NCBI GenBank assembly: GCA_016180855.1
Contig: JACPAL010000007.1
Coordinates: 25,592-89,591, forward strand
Direction of reading: 5' to 3'
Source of the DNA: Deltaproteobacteria bacterium
Lineage (GTDB): Bacteria > UBA10199 > JACPAL01
DNA: 64,000 nucleotides
A model generated the notes under the pieces. That model had not been told where the DNA came from. It ran no database searches and saw nothing but the letters and a program-made list of their open reading frames with translations. The position numbers and the translations under genes are program-made. Shown here piece by piece: positions 56,111-64,000 of the stretch; positions within the stretch are counted from its first letter, which is position 1, and each line of letters begins with the position of its first letter.

Positions 56111-57787
56111 GTGATATCGCTCCCCTTAATAGCCCTCCTCTTCCTCGTTGCCATCTCTCTGGGTTATCACTTCTATGGACGATGGATTGCGAGACTTTTT
56201 GCCCTTCATGAAACGGTTGCGACACCCGCCCACCAACAAAACGACGGTATTGATTTTGTCCCGACAAAAAAATTCTACCTCCTGGGTCAGCATTTCAGTG
56301 CTATCGCTGCTGCGGGGCCGATTGCCGGGCCGATTCTTGCCTGTCAGCAGTTTGGTTGGCTCCCCTGTCTCCTCTGGATCGGATTTGGTGTGATCTTTAT
56401 TGGAGCCGTCCATGACTTCTCAACGTTGATTGGCAGTGTCCGTCATCAAGGAAAATCAATTGCCGAGATTATCCGGATCAACATTGGTCAAAAGGCCTGG
56501 TTGGGGCTGATGATCTTTATCTGGATTGCCCTCCTCTATGTGATCATCGCTTTTACGGATATTACTGCCGGGACCTTCGTCGGCCGGATTGAAGAGCTCG
56601 AGGGGGTGCAGGTCAGTTTTGAGCGTGGAGGGGCTGTTGCGGCGGCCAGTATCTCTTACCTTCTTTTGGCGGTTGTCATGGGAGTGGTACAAAAGAAATG
56701 GAAACCCCCTCTCTGGCTCATCACCGTCATTTTTGTGCCCGCCACACTCTTGGTTGTTTGGGGGGGGACTAAAATTTCAACCTGGCTGATCTTTTCCAAA
56801 TTGACCTGGGGGATTGGGATCCTCGCCTATTGCTTCATCGCATCACTCCTCCCTGTCTGGGTTCTTTTACAACCACGCGGCTATCTTGGCGGTTTTGTCC
56901 TCTATATGGTGTTAGCGATCGGAGTGATTGGGGCCTTCTTTGGTGGTTACCCAATTGAGCAAAGTGCCTTCAAGACATGGAACGCCCCCGGGCTCACCGG
57001 TTCTCTCTTCCCATTTCTGTTTGTCACGATCGCCTGCGGCGCCTGCTCCGGCTTTCATGGCCTTGTCTGTTCCGGAACGACATCAAAACAGATTGACAAG
57101 GAGCCCGACTGTCATGCCGTCGGTTATGGCGGGATGTTGTTGGAGGGATTTGTCGCCCTGATTGCACTAACCACGATCATGATTGTTGCCGATGATCAGG
57201 TTAAAGGCCCCCCCGGCGCCATTTATGGTGCCGGCATTGGTCGTTTTTTGACGCTCCTTTTAGGAAAAGAAAAACTCCTCTTTGCCATCACCTTCGGGAC
57301 GATGGCATTTTCCACTTTTGTGTTCGACACACTGGATGTCACAACGCGGCTCGGTCGGTATATTCTGCAGGAGCTGTTCGGCAGAAAGGATCGGGTGACG
57401 GGAGGAATCGCCACCTTGCTGACCGTTGCAATCCCCGGAGTTCTCGTTGCCTTCGCCCCGGAAGGTGGCTGGCTCCACTTCTGGGTCCTTTTTGGGACAT
57501 CGAATCAATTATTGGCCGGCTTAAGTCTTCTCGGGTTGACTGTTTGGTTATACAAAACCTCACGTCCTTACGGATATGTCTTGCTCCCGATGCTCTTTGT
57601 GATGACGATCACCTTCTGGTCACTTCTACGACAGATCCAGTCTGCTTACCAAAAATATCTGAATGAAGGATGGGCCGGCGGGATCGGTCTGATTAACGGA
57701 CTTGTCGCCCTGATCCTTTGCCTGCTTGCCTCATTCATTATCTTCGAGGCCTACCGGGTGATTACATTACGAAAGAAAGAGGTCTGA
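56111..57787 (+). CDS. CstA-family carbon starvation (peptide/pyruvate) transporter
   Basis: The 558-residue protein starts at GTG. It has the family segments GQHFSAIAAAGPIAGPILAC, FIGAVHDFSTLIGSVRHQGK, ACGACSGFHGLVCSGTTSKQ and DTLDVTTRLGRYILQELF, in a polytopic arrangement of 14-16 helices. CstA proteins take up peptides or pyruvate during starvation. It is at the short end of the family (E. coli CstA has 701 residues). It starts 61 bases after a terminator. Confidence 0.92.
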   Translation: MISLPLIALLFLVAISLGYHFYGRWIARLFALHETVATPAHQQNDGIDFVPTKKFYLLGQHFSAIAAAGPIAGPILACQQFGWLPCLLWIGFGVIFIGAVHDFSTLIGSVRHQGKSIAEIIRINIGQKAWLGLMIFIWIALLYVIIAFTDITAGTFVGRIEELEGVQVSFERGGAVAAASISYLLLAVVMGVVQKKWKPPLWLITVIFVPATLLVVWGGTKISTWLIFSKLTWGIGILAYCFIASLLPVWVLLQPRGYLGGFVLYMVLAIGVIGAFFGGYPIEQSAFKTWNAPGLTGSLFPFLFVTIACGACSGFHGLVCSGTTSKQIDKEPDCHAVGYGGMLLEGFVALIALTTIMIVADDQVKGPPGAIYGAGIGRFLTLLLGKEKLLFAITFGTMAFSTFVFDTLDVTTRLGRYILQELFGRKDRVTGGIATLLTVAIPGVLVAFAPEGGWLHFWVLFGTSNQLLAGLSLLGLTVWLYKTSRPYGYVLLPMLFVMTITFWSLLRQIQSAYQKYLNEGWAGGIGLINGLVALILCLLASFIIFEAYRVITLRKKEV

Positions 57788-57802
57788 TGATCAAAACAGG
57801 TC

Positions 57803-59377
57803 TTATAGCTGCCTCTGATACTCCTCGAGCTTGAGTTTCCATACCGGCACTCCGCAAAAACGGTCTCCCTCGGGACAATAAGGACTCTTTCCGGCCTCCT
57901 TGCGGAGGTAGCAGGGGGCCAAAATATGACGGGCAATACGCGGATGGACTTCCTGAACTTGCTTCAATTCATCAATCGTTGCAAAAAAGATCTCCTCCTG
58001 GGCATCGTAGCAAGCACGGGTTTTCCATTTGTGATGAAGATTCAGGAGATCTCCCGACTCCTCAAACCGGATCGGAAAGGCATTGGGTAAAAGATAGAGG
58101 GCAAATTCAGGCGAGACACCATCATCCAACAATTGATTAATGCCCTGAAAAACCTCATCCATTGTTTTGGCATACAACTCACGAGCTGGTTCATTTTCCC
58201 GAACCAACAGTGGTTCGATATAATCAGCACGCCCCGAATAGTGGGCCGATAAAATGGGACGGGAGGCCGGCGTCATCCGATGACGTTGATCTTGAGAATC
58301 AGCGGTGTGGGAAATTTTCTTCCTGAAGGTGTAGTGGGGGTGAAACAGGACACGCGTTAATTTGGAGAGGGTCGTCAAATTCAGTGTGTCACCAAGATGC
58401 CGGTTCTGTTTGGGGCTCATCACAAACAGAATCGCCTCATCCTCTGTCATTTGTTGCTGGGGAAGCCCCAGGACATTTCGCACCGACTGGGCCAGGACCG
58501 ATTCCGCATTGAGGCCGTAATCAACCAGTTTTGAGATATGCGATTCAAGAGAGGTATCAAATTCCCCCACAAACTTCTCTGCACGCAACGCCCCTCCCTT
58601 GCAATCTCCCCTGTCCTGAAAAAAACGGAACTCCGGTGTCTCTTCCAACGAAATCGGATCCTGCAGTTCCTTCCCAAAATCGGGATCGACCTTTTTGACC
58701 GCTTCAATCATCTGGCCGACGACATAACGTTGTTCAAAGGGGGTATCGAAGATTTGACAAAGGCGCCAATAGCGCAGAAGGGTCAGGGCACTGATGGTGT
58801 GATACATATAGGCGTGTGTCGCCACCGGCAGGACATAGCGGGCCACTTCGTACGCCCGCTTTTTGAGCTTGGATTCATATTGGTCTGACCTGGCCTGGCG
58901 GGCCGGGAAGATCTTGAAAAATCGGCGGCGAATCTCCGGCATCAAAAGTTCAATAAACTGATGATACCGGTCCATCTGAAGCTGGACAATCTGATGATAC
59001 TTCTCTGCCTGACGCCCTTTTAAGGGAGGCACCGTGTAATGTCCCGGCGCCACTTTTACATAGCGCTGACTCACCTGTTCTGAATTGTAAAAAGGGTGAC
59101 TGTGGAGGAACGACCAGATGAACTGCCGGGAAATCCTGTCCAGCGCAAAAACGAAGCTCGCATGTTGTCGTGTGGTCAGATGACCCGCCTCCAGCGTCGA
59201 TTGGGCGATCTTGTCCCGAAGCTCGCGGGATTTTTCATCTTTAACAACATCCTGAACCGTCAGGATCCCTTTGGAGGAATAACAGGTCCGTGCCGCAGCA
59301 ATCGCCAAATTATAAGGCTCTTTAATAATTCCCGCGAGGGAAACGAGGGGTGGTTCGGAAAGAAATGTCATCCCCAT
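57803..59377 (-). CDS. Double-length ThyX-like (flavin-dependent thymidylate synthase) protein
   Basis: The 524-residue protein is about twice the normal ThyX. The first half has AIAAARTCYSSKG, TRQHASFVFALDRISRQFIW and NSEQVSQRYVKV, but the ThyX R-H-R is replaced (FLHSHPFYNSEQ). The second half has QDQRHRMTPASRPILSAH, which includes an RHR, and PYCPEGDRFCGVPVW near the end. Double-domain ThyX-like proteins are known in chlamydiae. Activity in dTMP synthesis is probable but not proved. No thyA is in the window. The start ATG at 59377 comes just after the cysH stop. Confidence 0.78.
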   Translation of the reverse strand: MGMTFLSEPPLVSLAGIIKEPYNLAIAAARTCYSSKGILTVQDVVKDEKSRELRDKIAQSTLEAGHLTTRQHASFVFALDRISRQFIWSFLHSHPFYNSEQVSQRYVKVAPGHYTVPPLKGRQAEKYHQIVQLQMDRYHQFIELLMPEIRRRFFKIFPARQARSDQYESKLKKRAYEVARYVLPVATHAYMYHTISALTLLRYWRLCQIFDTPFEQRYVVGQMIEAVKKVDPDFGKELQDPISLEETPEFRFFQDRGDCKGGALRAEKFVGEFDTSLESHISKLVDYGLNAESVLAQSVRNVLGLPQQQMTEDEAILFVMSPKQNRHLGDTLNLTTLSKLTRVLFHPHYTFRKKISHTADSQDQRHRMTPASRPILSAHYSGRADYIEPLLVRENEPARELYAKTMDEVFQGINQLLDDGVSPEFALYLLPNAFPIRFEESGDLLNLHHKWKTRACYDAQEEIFFATIDELKQVQEVHPRIARHILAPCYLRKEAGKSPYCPEGDRFCGVPVWKLKLEEYQRQL

Positions 59378-59391
59378 GGTTTTTCCAACAT

Positions 59392-60102
59392 CTACTTCTT
59401 CACATGAAGCCCACATTCTTTCGTTTCCGGATTCTCCCACCACCAGCGGCCGGCCCGTTCATCTTCTCCCGGCTTGATGGCGCGTGTGCACGGGGCACAA
59501 CCAATAGAGGGGTATCCCATGTCATGAAGGCGGTTGTAAGGAACGTCGTTCTTCCGGATGTAATCCCAAACCTGCTCACTGGTCCAATCGGCTAACGGAT
59601 TCACTTTTACGATATTGTTGTGGGCCGCATCCGTTTCCACCTTGGACACAGCCGTCCGGGTCACCGATTGCTGCCGCCTGAGTCCGGTGATCCAGGCATC
59701 CAATCCTCGGAGGGCACGACCGAGCGGTTCCACTTTGCGGACACCGCAACACTCCTTGCGGTTTTCAATCGAATCATAGAAAAGATTCATCCCCTTCTCA
59801 CGAACCATCGCCTCCGTTGCCTCCGTCTTTGGGAACATGACCTCTAGCTTAATTTTATAACGCTCCCGAATCCGATCCATCACCTCATAGGTCTCCGCGT
59901 TGAGACGGCCGGTATCCAGTGTAAAAATCCGCGCCTTTGGATTAATTTTGCACATCATGTCAACCAGGACGACATCTTCCGCCCCAAAGCTTGAGGCCAG
60001 TGCGATCCGTGGATGGTAGACCTCAAGACTCCATCGAAGGACCTCCTCCGCACTCTTGCTCTCTAATTCCTCAGCTTTTTTGGCTAACGCAGCATCACTC
60101 AT
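59392..60102 (-). CDS. cysH: Adenylyl-sulfate (APS/PAPS) reductase
   Basis: The 236-residue enzyme reduces activated sulfate to sulfite. It has the PP-loop-like start LASSFGAEDVVLVDMM, the cluster Cys pairs KECCGVRKVEPL and GCAPCTRAI, and the catalytic C-terminal KECGLH. The CC...CxxC pattern for a [4Fe-4S] cluster points to APS as substrate. A strong ribosome site (AAGGAGGAGG) precedes the ATG. It precedes the ThyX gene by 14 bases. Confidence 0.94.
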   Translation of the reverse strand: MSDAALAKKAEELESKSAEEVLRWSLEVYHPRIALASSFGAEDVVLVDMMCKINPKARIFTLDTGRLNAETYEVMDRIRERYKIKLEVMFPKTEATEAMVREKGMNLFYDSIENRKECCGVRKVEPLGRALRGLDAWITGLRRQQSVTRTAVSKVETDAAHNNIVKVNPLADWTSEQVWDYIRKNDVPYNRLHDMGYPSIGCAPCTRAIKPGEDERAGRWWWENPETKECGLHVKK

Positions 60103-60165
60103 ATCCTCCTCCTTATAAGAATCTTAAATCAGAATGAAGCGAACGATTGGTGGTTGGTAACCGGT

Positions 60166-61620
60166 TTAGCAGGGGAATGTCAATCCGTGGAATTCCTCAT
60201 CCTCTTCATCTTCATTCGAAAAATTGCCCCCATCCTGCCCTGAAAAATCTTGATCGTCATGATGATCCGAGGGGTTGGCGTCATCAAAGATCGGTTCGGG
60301 CTCCTGTGAATGGGACCTTAAATGGTTTGCAACAAAGGAGGGGCTTTCGCCTCGCGAAGGCAACCCACCCATGAGGGGAACGAAAACCGTCAACAGGGAA
60401 TTTTCAGATGAGGGAAAGTCCGGCTCTGAACCCCGCAACCCTCCGTTGTCAAGGGAGCTCCCCCCTCCTCTCCGCTCGTTGGATGCATGACCTTTCTGGG
60501 TTGCACTGGAGCTGAGCGATGCTGTTCTGAACGGAAAAACAGTCTCCTGTCTTACACGAACCTGGAGAAAATCCTCTCCCTCGGGGGCACCGCGCGGACC
60601 AAAAAGTTCCACTGCGACTGCCCCAGCCTCAAACCCGTTAGGCCATTTTTTACTCGGCCTTGCCAAAAACTGTCTCTGAAAACGATCAAAGGTTGAAAGA
60701 ACCGCCTCTGTCACACCGGGCGCCTGTCGTTCAAACGCCTGGACCGCCACTTCCAAATGGCCCCTATCAAGGACGGTCAAAGAGACGGGCCTCTGCACTC
60801 CTCGAACCGTAGAAGACAGAGGTGTCTCTGCAGGAGTCATCCTGATAGAAAATTCGATGGAAGGAGACGTCTGAGCCTGAATTCGATGAGCTGGAGAAAA
60901 TGAGATTGGAACTGACGGCTCAGCTGTCAAAGACCGTCGAACAGCCTGCTCCTGTTGTAATGAGTTCCTTAGATCGGAGAGTACAATCTCCCCTGCCCGA
61001 TCCTCTTCATCACCTGGTCTCACACCAAAAGACGGTCCTTCACCGCTTTCAACCTGCTTCGTAACCGATGACGCGGGGGCCTTGGAAGAGACAGAAAGAT
61101 CATCCCCTCCTGCAAACAATGCCCCCTCTACCATTAAAACGGCTGTCGGTAGATCGCCTCTTTCCACAACCTTTTGAAAAACAGGAACGGATCGCCTCCA
61201 TTCCGAAACGCCTCCCGAATCGAACGTAGACCCCCTTTTGTCAAAAGAGCGGTAAGAAAAGTCAGCGGTTGGTAAGGGAAGAGATTGGTTTCTGTCCGGA
61301 TTGGAATCAGACTGAAAAACGGTCCCGGCTCCAACAACAATCGCCGCCAGGGCAGCAACACCTCCTGCTGCCAAGAGTCCACGAATAGCCGATGGAGAAA
61401 AGGAGCCTATCGCCCTCCCAACAAGATCCAAGGCCCTGCTCAAGTGCCCCTTTCTGGCAAGCACTGCTACCAAGCCAACGCCGACGATTGTCGTGAGAGT
61501 CGCAACTGTTATTTTTGTGAAACTATCTCTTTCAGATTGTGGAGCAAACGGTGCTGTTTCCTCTCCCAGAGGAGAGGAAAGAGACCACCGATCGGAAGGA
61601 CGGATAAAGTCTATTGCCAC
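60166..61620 (-). CDS. Membrane-anchored protein of unknown function
   Basis: The 484-residue protein begins MAIDFIRPSDRW, then two hydrophobic helices (ITVATLTTIVGVGLVAVLA and GLLAAGGVAALAAIVVGAG) within the first 130 residues. A long Ser/Pro-rich part follows, then a compact segment of about 90 residues (SLTVLDRGHLEVAVQAFERQ to GPRGAPEGEDFLQVRVRQE) and a strongly acidic tail (NEDEEDEEFHG) ending in Cys. The middle segment has the spacing of a FliK-like hook-length control domain, but this is only an impression. Its N-terminus resembles that of the gene at 11364-12782. No family recognised. Confidence 0.6.
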   Translation of the reverse strand: MAIDFIRPSDRWSLSSPLGEETAPFAPQSERDSFTKITVATLTTIVGVGLVAVLARKGHLSRALDLVGRAIGSFSPSAIRGLLAAGGVAALAAIVVGAGTVFQSDSNPDRNQSLPLPTADFSYRSFDKRGSTFDSGGVSEWRRSVPVFQKVVERGDLPTAVLMVEGALFAGGDDLSVSSKAPASSVTKQVESGEGPSFGVRPGDEEDRAGEIVLSDLRNSLQQEQAVRRSLTAEPSVPISFSPAHRIQAQTSPSIEFSIRMTPAETPLSSTVRGVQRPVSLTVLDRGHLEVAVQAFERQAPGVTEAVLSTFDRFQRQFLARPSKKWPNGFEAGAVAVELFGPRGAPEGEDFLQVRVRQETVFPFRTASLSSSATQKGHASNERRGGGSSLDNGGLRGSEPDFPSSENSLLTVFVPLMGGLPSRGESPSFVANHLRSHSQEPEPIFDDANPSDHHDDQDFSGQDGGNFSNEDEEDEEFHGLTFPC

Positions 61621-61682
61621 TTATATTACCTGCCTTACACACTGATTTTCGTAGCAAAATTAAAAATGTTGCCCCTATTTTA

Positions 61683-61913
61683 TCATTCTCTCAAATTTAA
61701 AAAACGCTGTAATTTCGACTTGATAGCCGCCTCTTGAGTAATTTCATCGGCCCCTTTGTAAATTTCCTTTATCTTTCGGATCAGTCGATCGTACTCGCCG
61801 TCGATCTCGTCAAGATCAACTTCCGTCAGGTGGATCCATTCCCTTTTCAAAAAGGCCCTGACCTCTTCCCAGTGTTCTTGCATCCGATTGGGAGTCGTCT
61901 TTCTCAATGGCAC
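61683..61913 (-). CDS. CsbD-like small stress protein
   Basis: The 76-residue protein resembles CsbD/YjbJ: HWEEVRAFLKREWIHLTEVD, LDEIDGEYDRLIRKIKEIYK, in the order of W, L-D-x-I-x-G-x-x-D-x-L and I-x-x-x-Y. These helical proteins accumulate in stress and stationary phase; the function is not known. It lies shortly before the ferredoxin gene's end. Confidence 0.82.
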   Translation of the reverse strand: MPLRKTTPNRMQEHWEEVRAFLKREWIHLTEVDLDEIDGEYDRLIRKIKEIYKGADEITQEAAIKSKLQRFLNLRE

Positions 61914-61934
61914 CTCTAAAAACTGCCTATTACC

Positions 61935-62255
61935 TTACGGCTTTAATGTTGGATTCGGGTGTGTTTTGCGTGGCGGATCCTGCGGAGGGCGGGGTGTTAC
62001 CGCGGGATTGTTTTTCCACATCGGCGATAATTCAGCATTGACCTTGGCCCATTCCGGTGCTTCATCCACAGTCGCGACAATCGCCTCAATCGGGCATTCC
62101 GGGAGACAAGCCCCGCAATCAATGCAGACGTCCGGATCAATCACCATGAAAGGCTCCCCCTTATACTCTCCGGGGTAAATGCAGTTGACAGGACAGACAT
62201 CGACACAGTCGGCATATTGCTCTCCCAAACACTCCTGATTGATGACGTATGGCAT
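61935..62255 (-). CDS. 7Fe/8Fe-type ferredoxin (FdxA-like)
   Basis: The 106-residue protein starts PYVINQECLGEQYADCVDVC with an incomplete first cluster motif, then PVNCIYPGEYKG, typical of the 3Fe-4S site of FdxA. The second motif, DVCIDCGACLPECPIEAI, is a full C-x2-C-x2-C-x3-C-P for a 4Fe-4S cluster. The Pro/Thr-rich tail (TPRPPQDPPRKTHPN) is short. It serves as an electron carrier; no redox partner is adjacent. Confidence 0.9.
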   Translation of the reverse strand: MPYVINQECLGEQYADCVDVCPVNCIYPGEYKGEPFMVIDPDVCIDCGACLPECPIEAIVATVDEAPEWAKVNAELSPMWKNNPAVTPRPPQDPPRKTHPNPTLKP

Positions 62256-62359
62256 CGTAACCCTCCCTTTTGATGAACGGTCCTTTAGGATATCATCCCC
62301 GCCCCGTCAAGCATTCGTGAGAGAAAGGGTTGGCAGATGAATGCCGGGGTGATATGTCG

Positions 62360-63403
62360 ATGATGCATTTTATGAAAGCAATTCGAGTCCATGAGCATGG
62401 GGGAATTGAACAGCTCCGGATCGATGAGATTTCAACCCCAAAGCCATCTTCAGAAGAGGTCTTGTTAAAGATCAAGGCCGTTGGAATGAATCATATGGAC
62501 CTTTGGGTTCGGAAGGGGTTGCCCGGATTCAATCTCCCCCTCCCAATCATTCTGGGGTGTGAGGCCTCCGGCGTTGTTGAAGAATCTGGATCCAAGGCGA
62601 ATCGATTCAAAAAAGGAGATGACGTGGTAATAAATCCGCTGATCTCCTGCGGCGATTGCCCTGCTTGTAAGCGGGGAGAGGATCATTACTGCCCCTCTTT
62701 TGGTCTCTACGGGGAGACTCAAGACGGTTTTGATTCGGAATATACCGTCATTTCAGAAAAGATTCTTCTCCCCAAACCGAAATCTCTCTCCTTTGAGGAG
62801 GCTGCGGCAATTCCGGTTACCTTCATAACCGCGTGGGAGATGTTGGTGGGAAAGTGCAAGGTTCGGGAGGGGCAGACTGTCTTAGTGATTGCGGCATCAA
62901 GCGGAGTAGGGACTGCCGCTGTACAGATTGCGAAACTTCATGGGGCACGAGTCATTGCGACAGCTGGTTCAGATGAAAAATTGTCGCTAGCCAGAAAACT
63001 GGGGGCGGATGAGGTGATCAACCACCGTTCTTCCGATATTGCCAAGGAGGTAAAAAAGATGACAGGTGGGCGTGGCGTTGAGATCGTTTTTGAGCATGTC
63101 GGCGCGGCCACCTGGGAAGCGAGTCTCCGATCACTCGCGCACCTTGGAAAAATAGTTACCTGCGGGGCAACAACCGGTGCGGAGGTCAAGCTCCAGCTCA
63201 CCCATCTCTTCATCAAACAGCAGCAAATCATCGGCTCAACAATGGGTCCTTCCGCCTCCTTAAAAACTATTTTGGAACTCACGGGCAAAGGAAAACTCAA
63301 GCCGGTTATTGATCATATATTTCCATTCTCTCAAGTGAAAGAGGCCCACGAAAGATTGGAAGGGCGGGGTCAATTTGGAAAAATTGTCTTAAGGCCTGAT
63401 TAA
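62360..63403 (+). CDS. Zinc-type medium-chain alcohol dehydrogenase / quinone-oxidoreductase-like
   Basis: The 347-residue protein has the catalytic and structural metal ligands of the family: GCEASGVVEESG, CGDCPACKRGEDHYC (the four-Cys structural zinc loop) and the NAD(P) fold VLVIAASSGVGTAAVQIAKL. The segment KAIRVHEHGGIEQLRIDEI starts the catalytic domain. Substrate is unknown. Of several Met candidates I took the ATG at 62360 because GGGGTGA precedes it by 7 bases. Confidence 0.88.
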   Translation: MMHFMKAIRVHEHGGIEQLRIDEISTPKPSSEEVLLKIKAVGMNHMDLWVRKGLPGFNLPLPIILGCEASGVVEESGSKANRFKKGDDVVINPLISCGDCPACKRGEDHYCPSFGLYGETQDGFDSEYTVISEKILLPKPKSLSFEEAAAIPVTFITAWEMLVGKCKVREGQTVLVIAASSGVGTAAVQIAKLHGARVIATAGSDEKLSLARKLGADEVINHRSSDIAKEVKKMTGGRGVEIVFEHVGAATWEASLRSLAHLGKIVTCGATTGAEVKLQLTHLFIKQQQIIGSTMGPSASLKTILELTGKGKLKPVIDHIFPFSQVKEAHERLEGRGQFGKIVLRPD

Positions 63404-63419
63404 GGCAAGCGGGTAAAAA

Positions 63420-63686
63420 TTATTTCTTTTCAGCGGCCGGTTTTTCCTTCTTTTCCGATTTTTCAGTAGTGGAATCACTACTCTTTTCTTTGACACTGGA
63501 GGGCTTTACCGAGGAGTATCCATCCTTGTACCAGCCGCTCCCTTTGAGTTGAAAGGAGGTCGCAGTGAGTTTCTTATTCAGCCGTCCGCCACAAAAAGGG
63601 CACTTTTTCAGTGGAGAATCGCTGAATTTCTGGATGACCTCATGCTCTTTTTTACAAGCCTCACATTGGTAGGCGTAAAGCGGCAT
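63420..63686 (-). CDS. FmdB-family zinc-ribbon protein
   Basis: The 88-residue protein starts MPLYAYQCEACKKEHEVIQK and has a second pair, KKCPFCGGRLNK, making a four-Cys zinc ribbon. A Lys/Ser/Glu-rich tail (EKSEKKEKPAAEKK) follows. The FmdB domain is common in small regulators, but the function is not known. AGGAGG precedes the ATG by 7 bases. It converges on the alcohol-dehydrogenase gene. Confidence 0.88.
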   Translation of the reverse strand: MPLYAYQCEACKKEHEVIQKFSDSPLKKCPFCGGRLNKKLTATSFQLKGSGWYKDGYSSVKPSSVKEKSSDSTTEKSEKKEKPAAEKK

Positions 63687-63762
63687 CTTCAAACCTCCTG
63701 ATTTCTAGCAACCAAAAATCGCCTAAGATCGATAAGCTTGTCAAGCCTTGTGAGGGAACAGC

Positions 63763-64000
63763 ATGAAACTCTTTCTTGTCCATTGCGGCTTTTACGATCA
63801 AAAAATGAGCGATGAAAAGCCGAACATCTTTGAGGGACATCATAATTTTTATGTAGCGGCAAAAGATCGCCATGAGGCGAAGGAAAAGGCAAAGCAGAAA
63901 TCATTATACATTGCGAAGGGGATGCATATTGATGGGATCCACGAGATCGACGTGGTGGATGGTTATCAGGTGATCTTGGAGAAAACATCGACGGCAGGAA
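63763..64000 (+). CDS. DUF1543-family protein, 3' end outside the window
   Basis: The visible 79 residues start MKLFLVHCGFYDQKMSDEKP and go on to EGHHNFYVAAKDRHEAKEKA and MHIDGIHEIDVVDGYQVIL, which matches the DUF1543 pattern (K-L-F-x-V-H-x-G-Y/F-Y; H-x-N-F/Y-x-V-A). The function of the family is not known. The ribosome site (GAGGGAA) is weak but suitably placed. Confidence 0.85.
   Translation, partial: MKLFLVHCGFYDQKMSDEKPNIFEGHHNFYVAAKDRHEAKEKAKQKSLYIAKGMHIDGIHEIDVVDGYQVILEKTSTAG

Overview
The window looks like a chromosomal stretch of a Gram-negative, Deltaproteobacteria-like bacterium. The best evidence is the gene order mnmG-rsmG-parA-parB-bactofilin-atpF'-atpF-atpH-atpA-atpG-atpD-atpC, which I know from Geobacter-type genomes. 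Many lipoproteins, an outer-membrane barrel and Myxococcota-style cysteine-rich surface proteins agree with this. The exact phylum cannot be fixed from the sequence; an uncultured lineage is likely because a large share of the genes belong to no family I recognise. No tRNA, rRNA, CRISPR array or intact transposase was found.

Layout. 1-8 kb: the 5' part of a secreted GH26-type glycosidase, a cold-shock protein followed by a DEAD-box helicase, small redox and metal proteins, and a polar amino-acid ABC transporter whose binding protein and permease are fused. 8-15 kb: a purine-salvage pair (hpt plus NCS2 permease) and several envelope genes. 15-25 kb: the F1 and stator part of ATP synthase (no a or c subunit here), bactofilin, ParAB with two parS sites, RsmG and MnmG. 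25-31 kb: an accessory region with an archaeal-type AAA ATPase, a broken copy of the start of mnmG, an unusual HemW-like radical-SAM protein and a phytochelatin-synthase-like peptidase. 31-39 kb: a PEGA protein and large LamG and propeller-type lipoproteins, with a duplicated segment. 39-43 kb: gph, a purC interrupted by a repeat element, and a PiT phosphate transporter with its DUF47 partner. 43-48.5 kb: three tandem secreted propeller-like proteins sharing the same unusual C-terminus. 48.5-64 kb: ilvD, a ParE-type toxin-antitoxin pair, glpK, a polyprenyl synthase, a ribbon-helix-helix/nucleotidyltransferase gene with a damaged HEPN partner, two paralogous orphan genes, a ComEA-like protein behind a sigma-54-type promoter, cstA, a double-length ThyX, cysH, ferredoxin, an alcohol dehydrogenase and small zinc-ribbon and DUF1543 genes.

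The most notable signal is the shared ending G-C-[SG]-L-[IV]-R-stop of the three neighbouring secreted proteins at 43-48 kb. It could be a short C-terminal sorting or lipidation signal. Other points worth checking are the repeat element that splits and frameshifts purC, the mnmG fragment beside the AAA ATPase, the 100-bp exact duplication around a lipoprotein gene, the decaying MNT/HEPN pair between two paralogs, and the ATP synthase epsilon subunit that lacks its regulatory domain.
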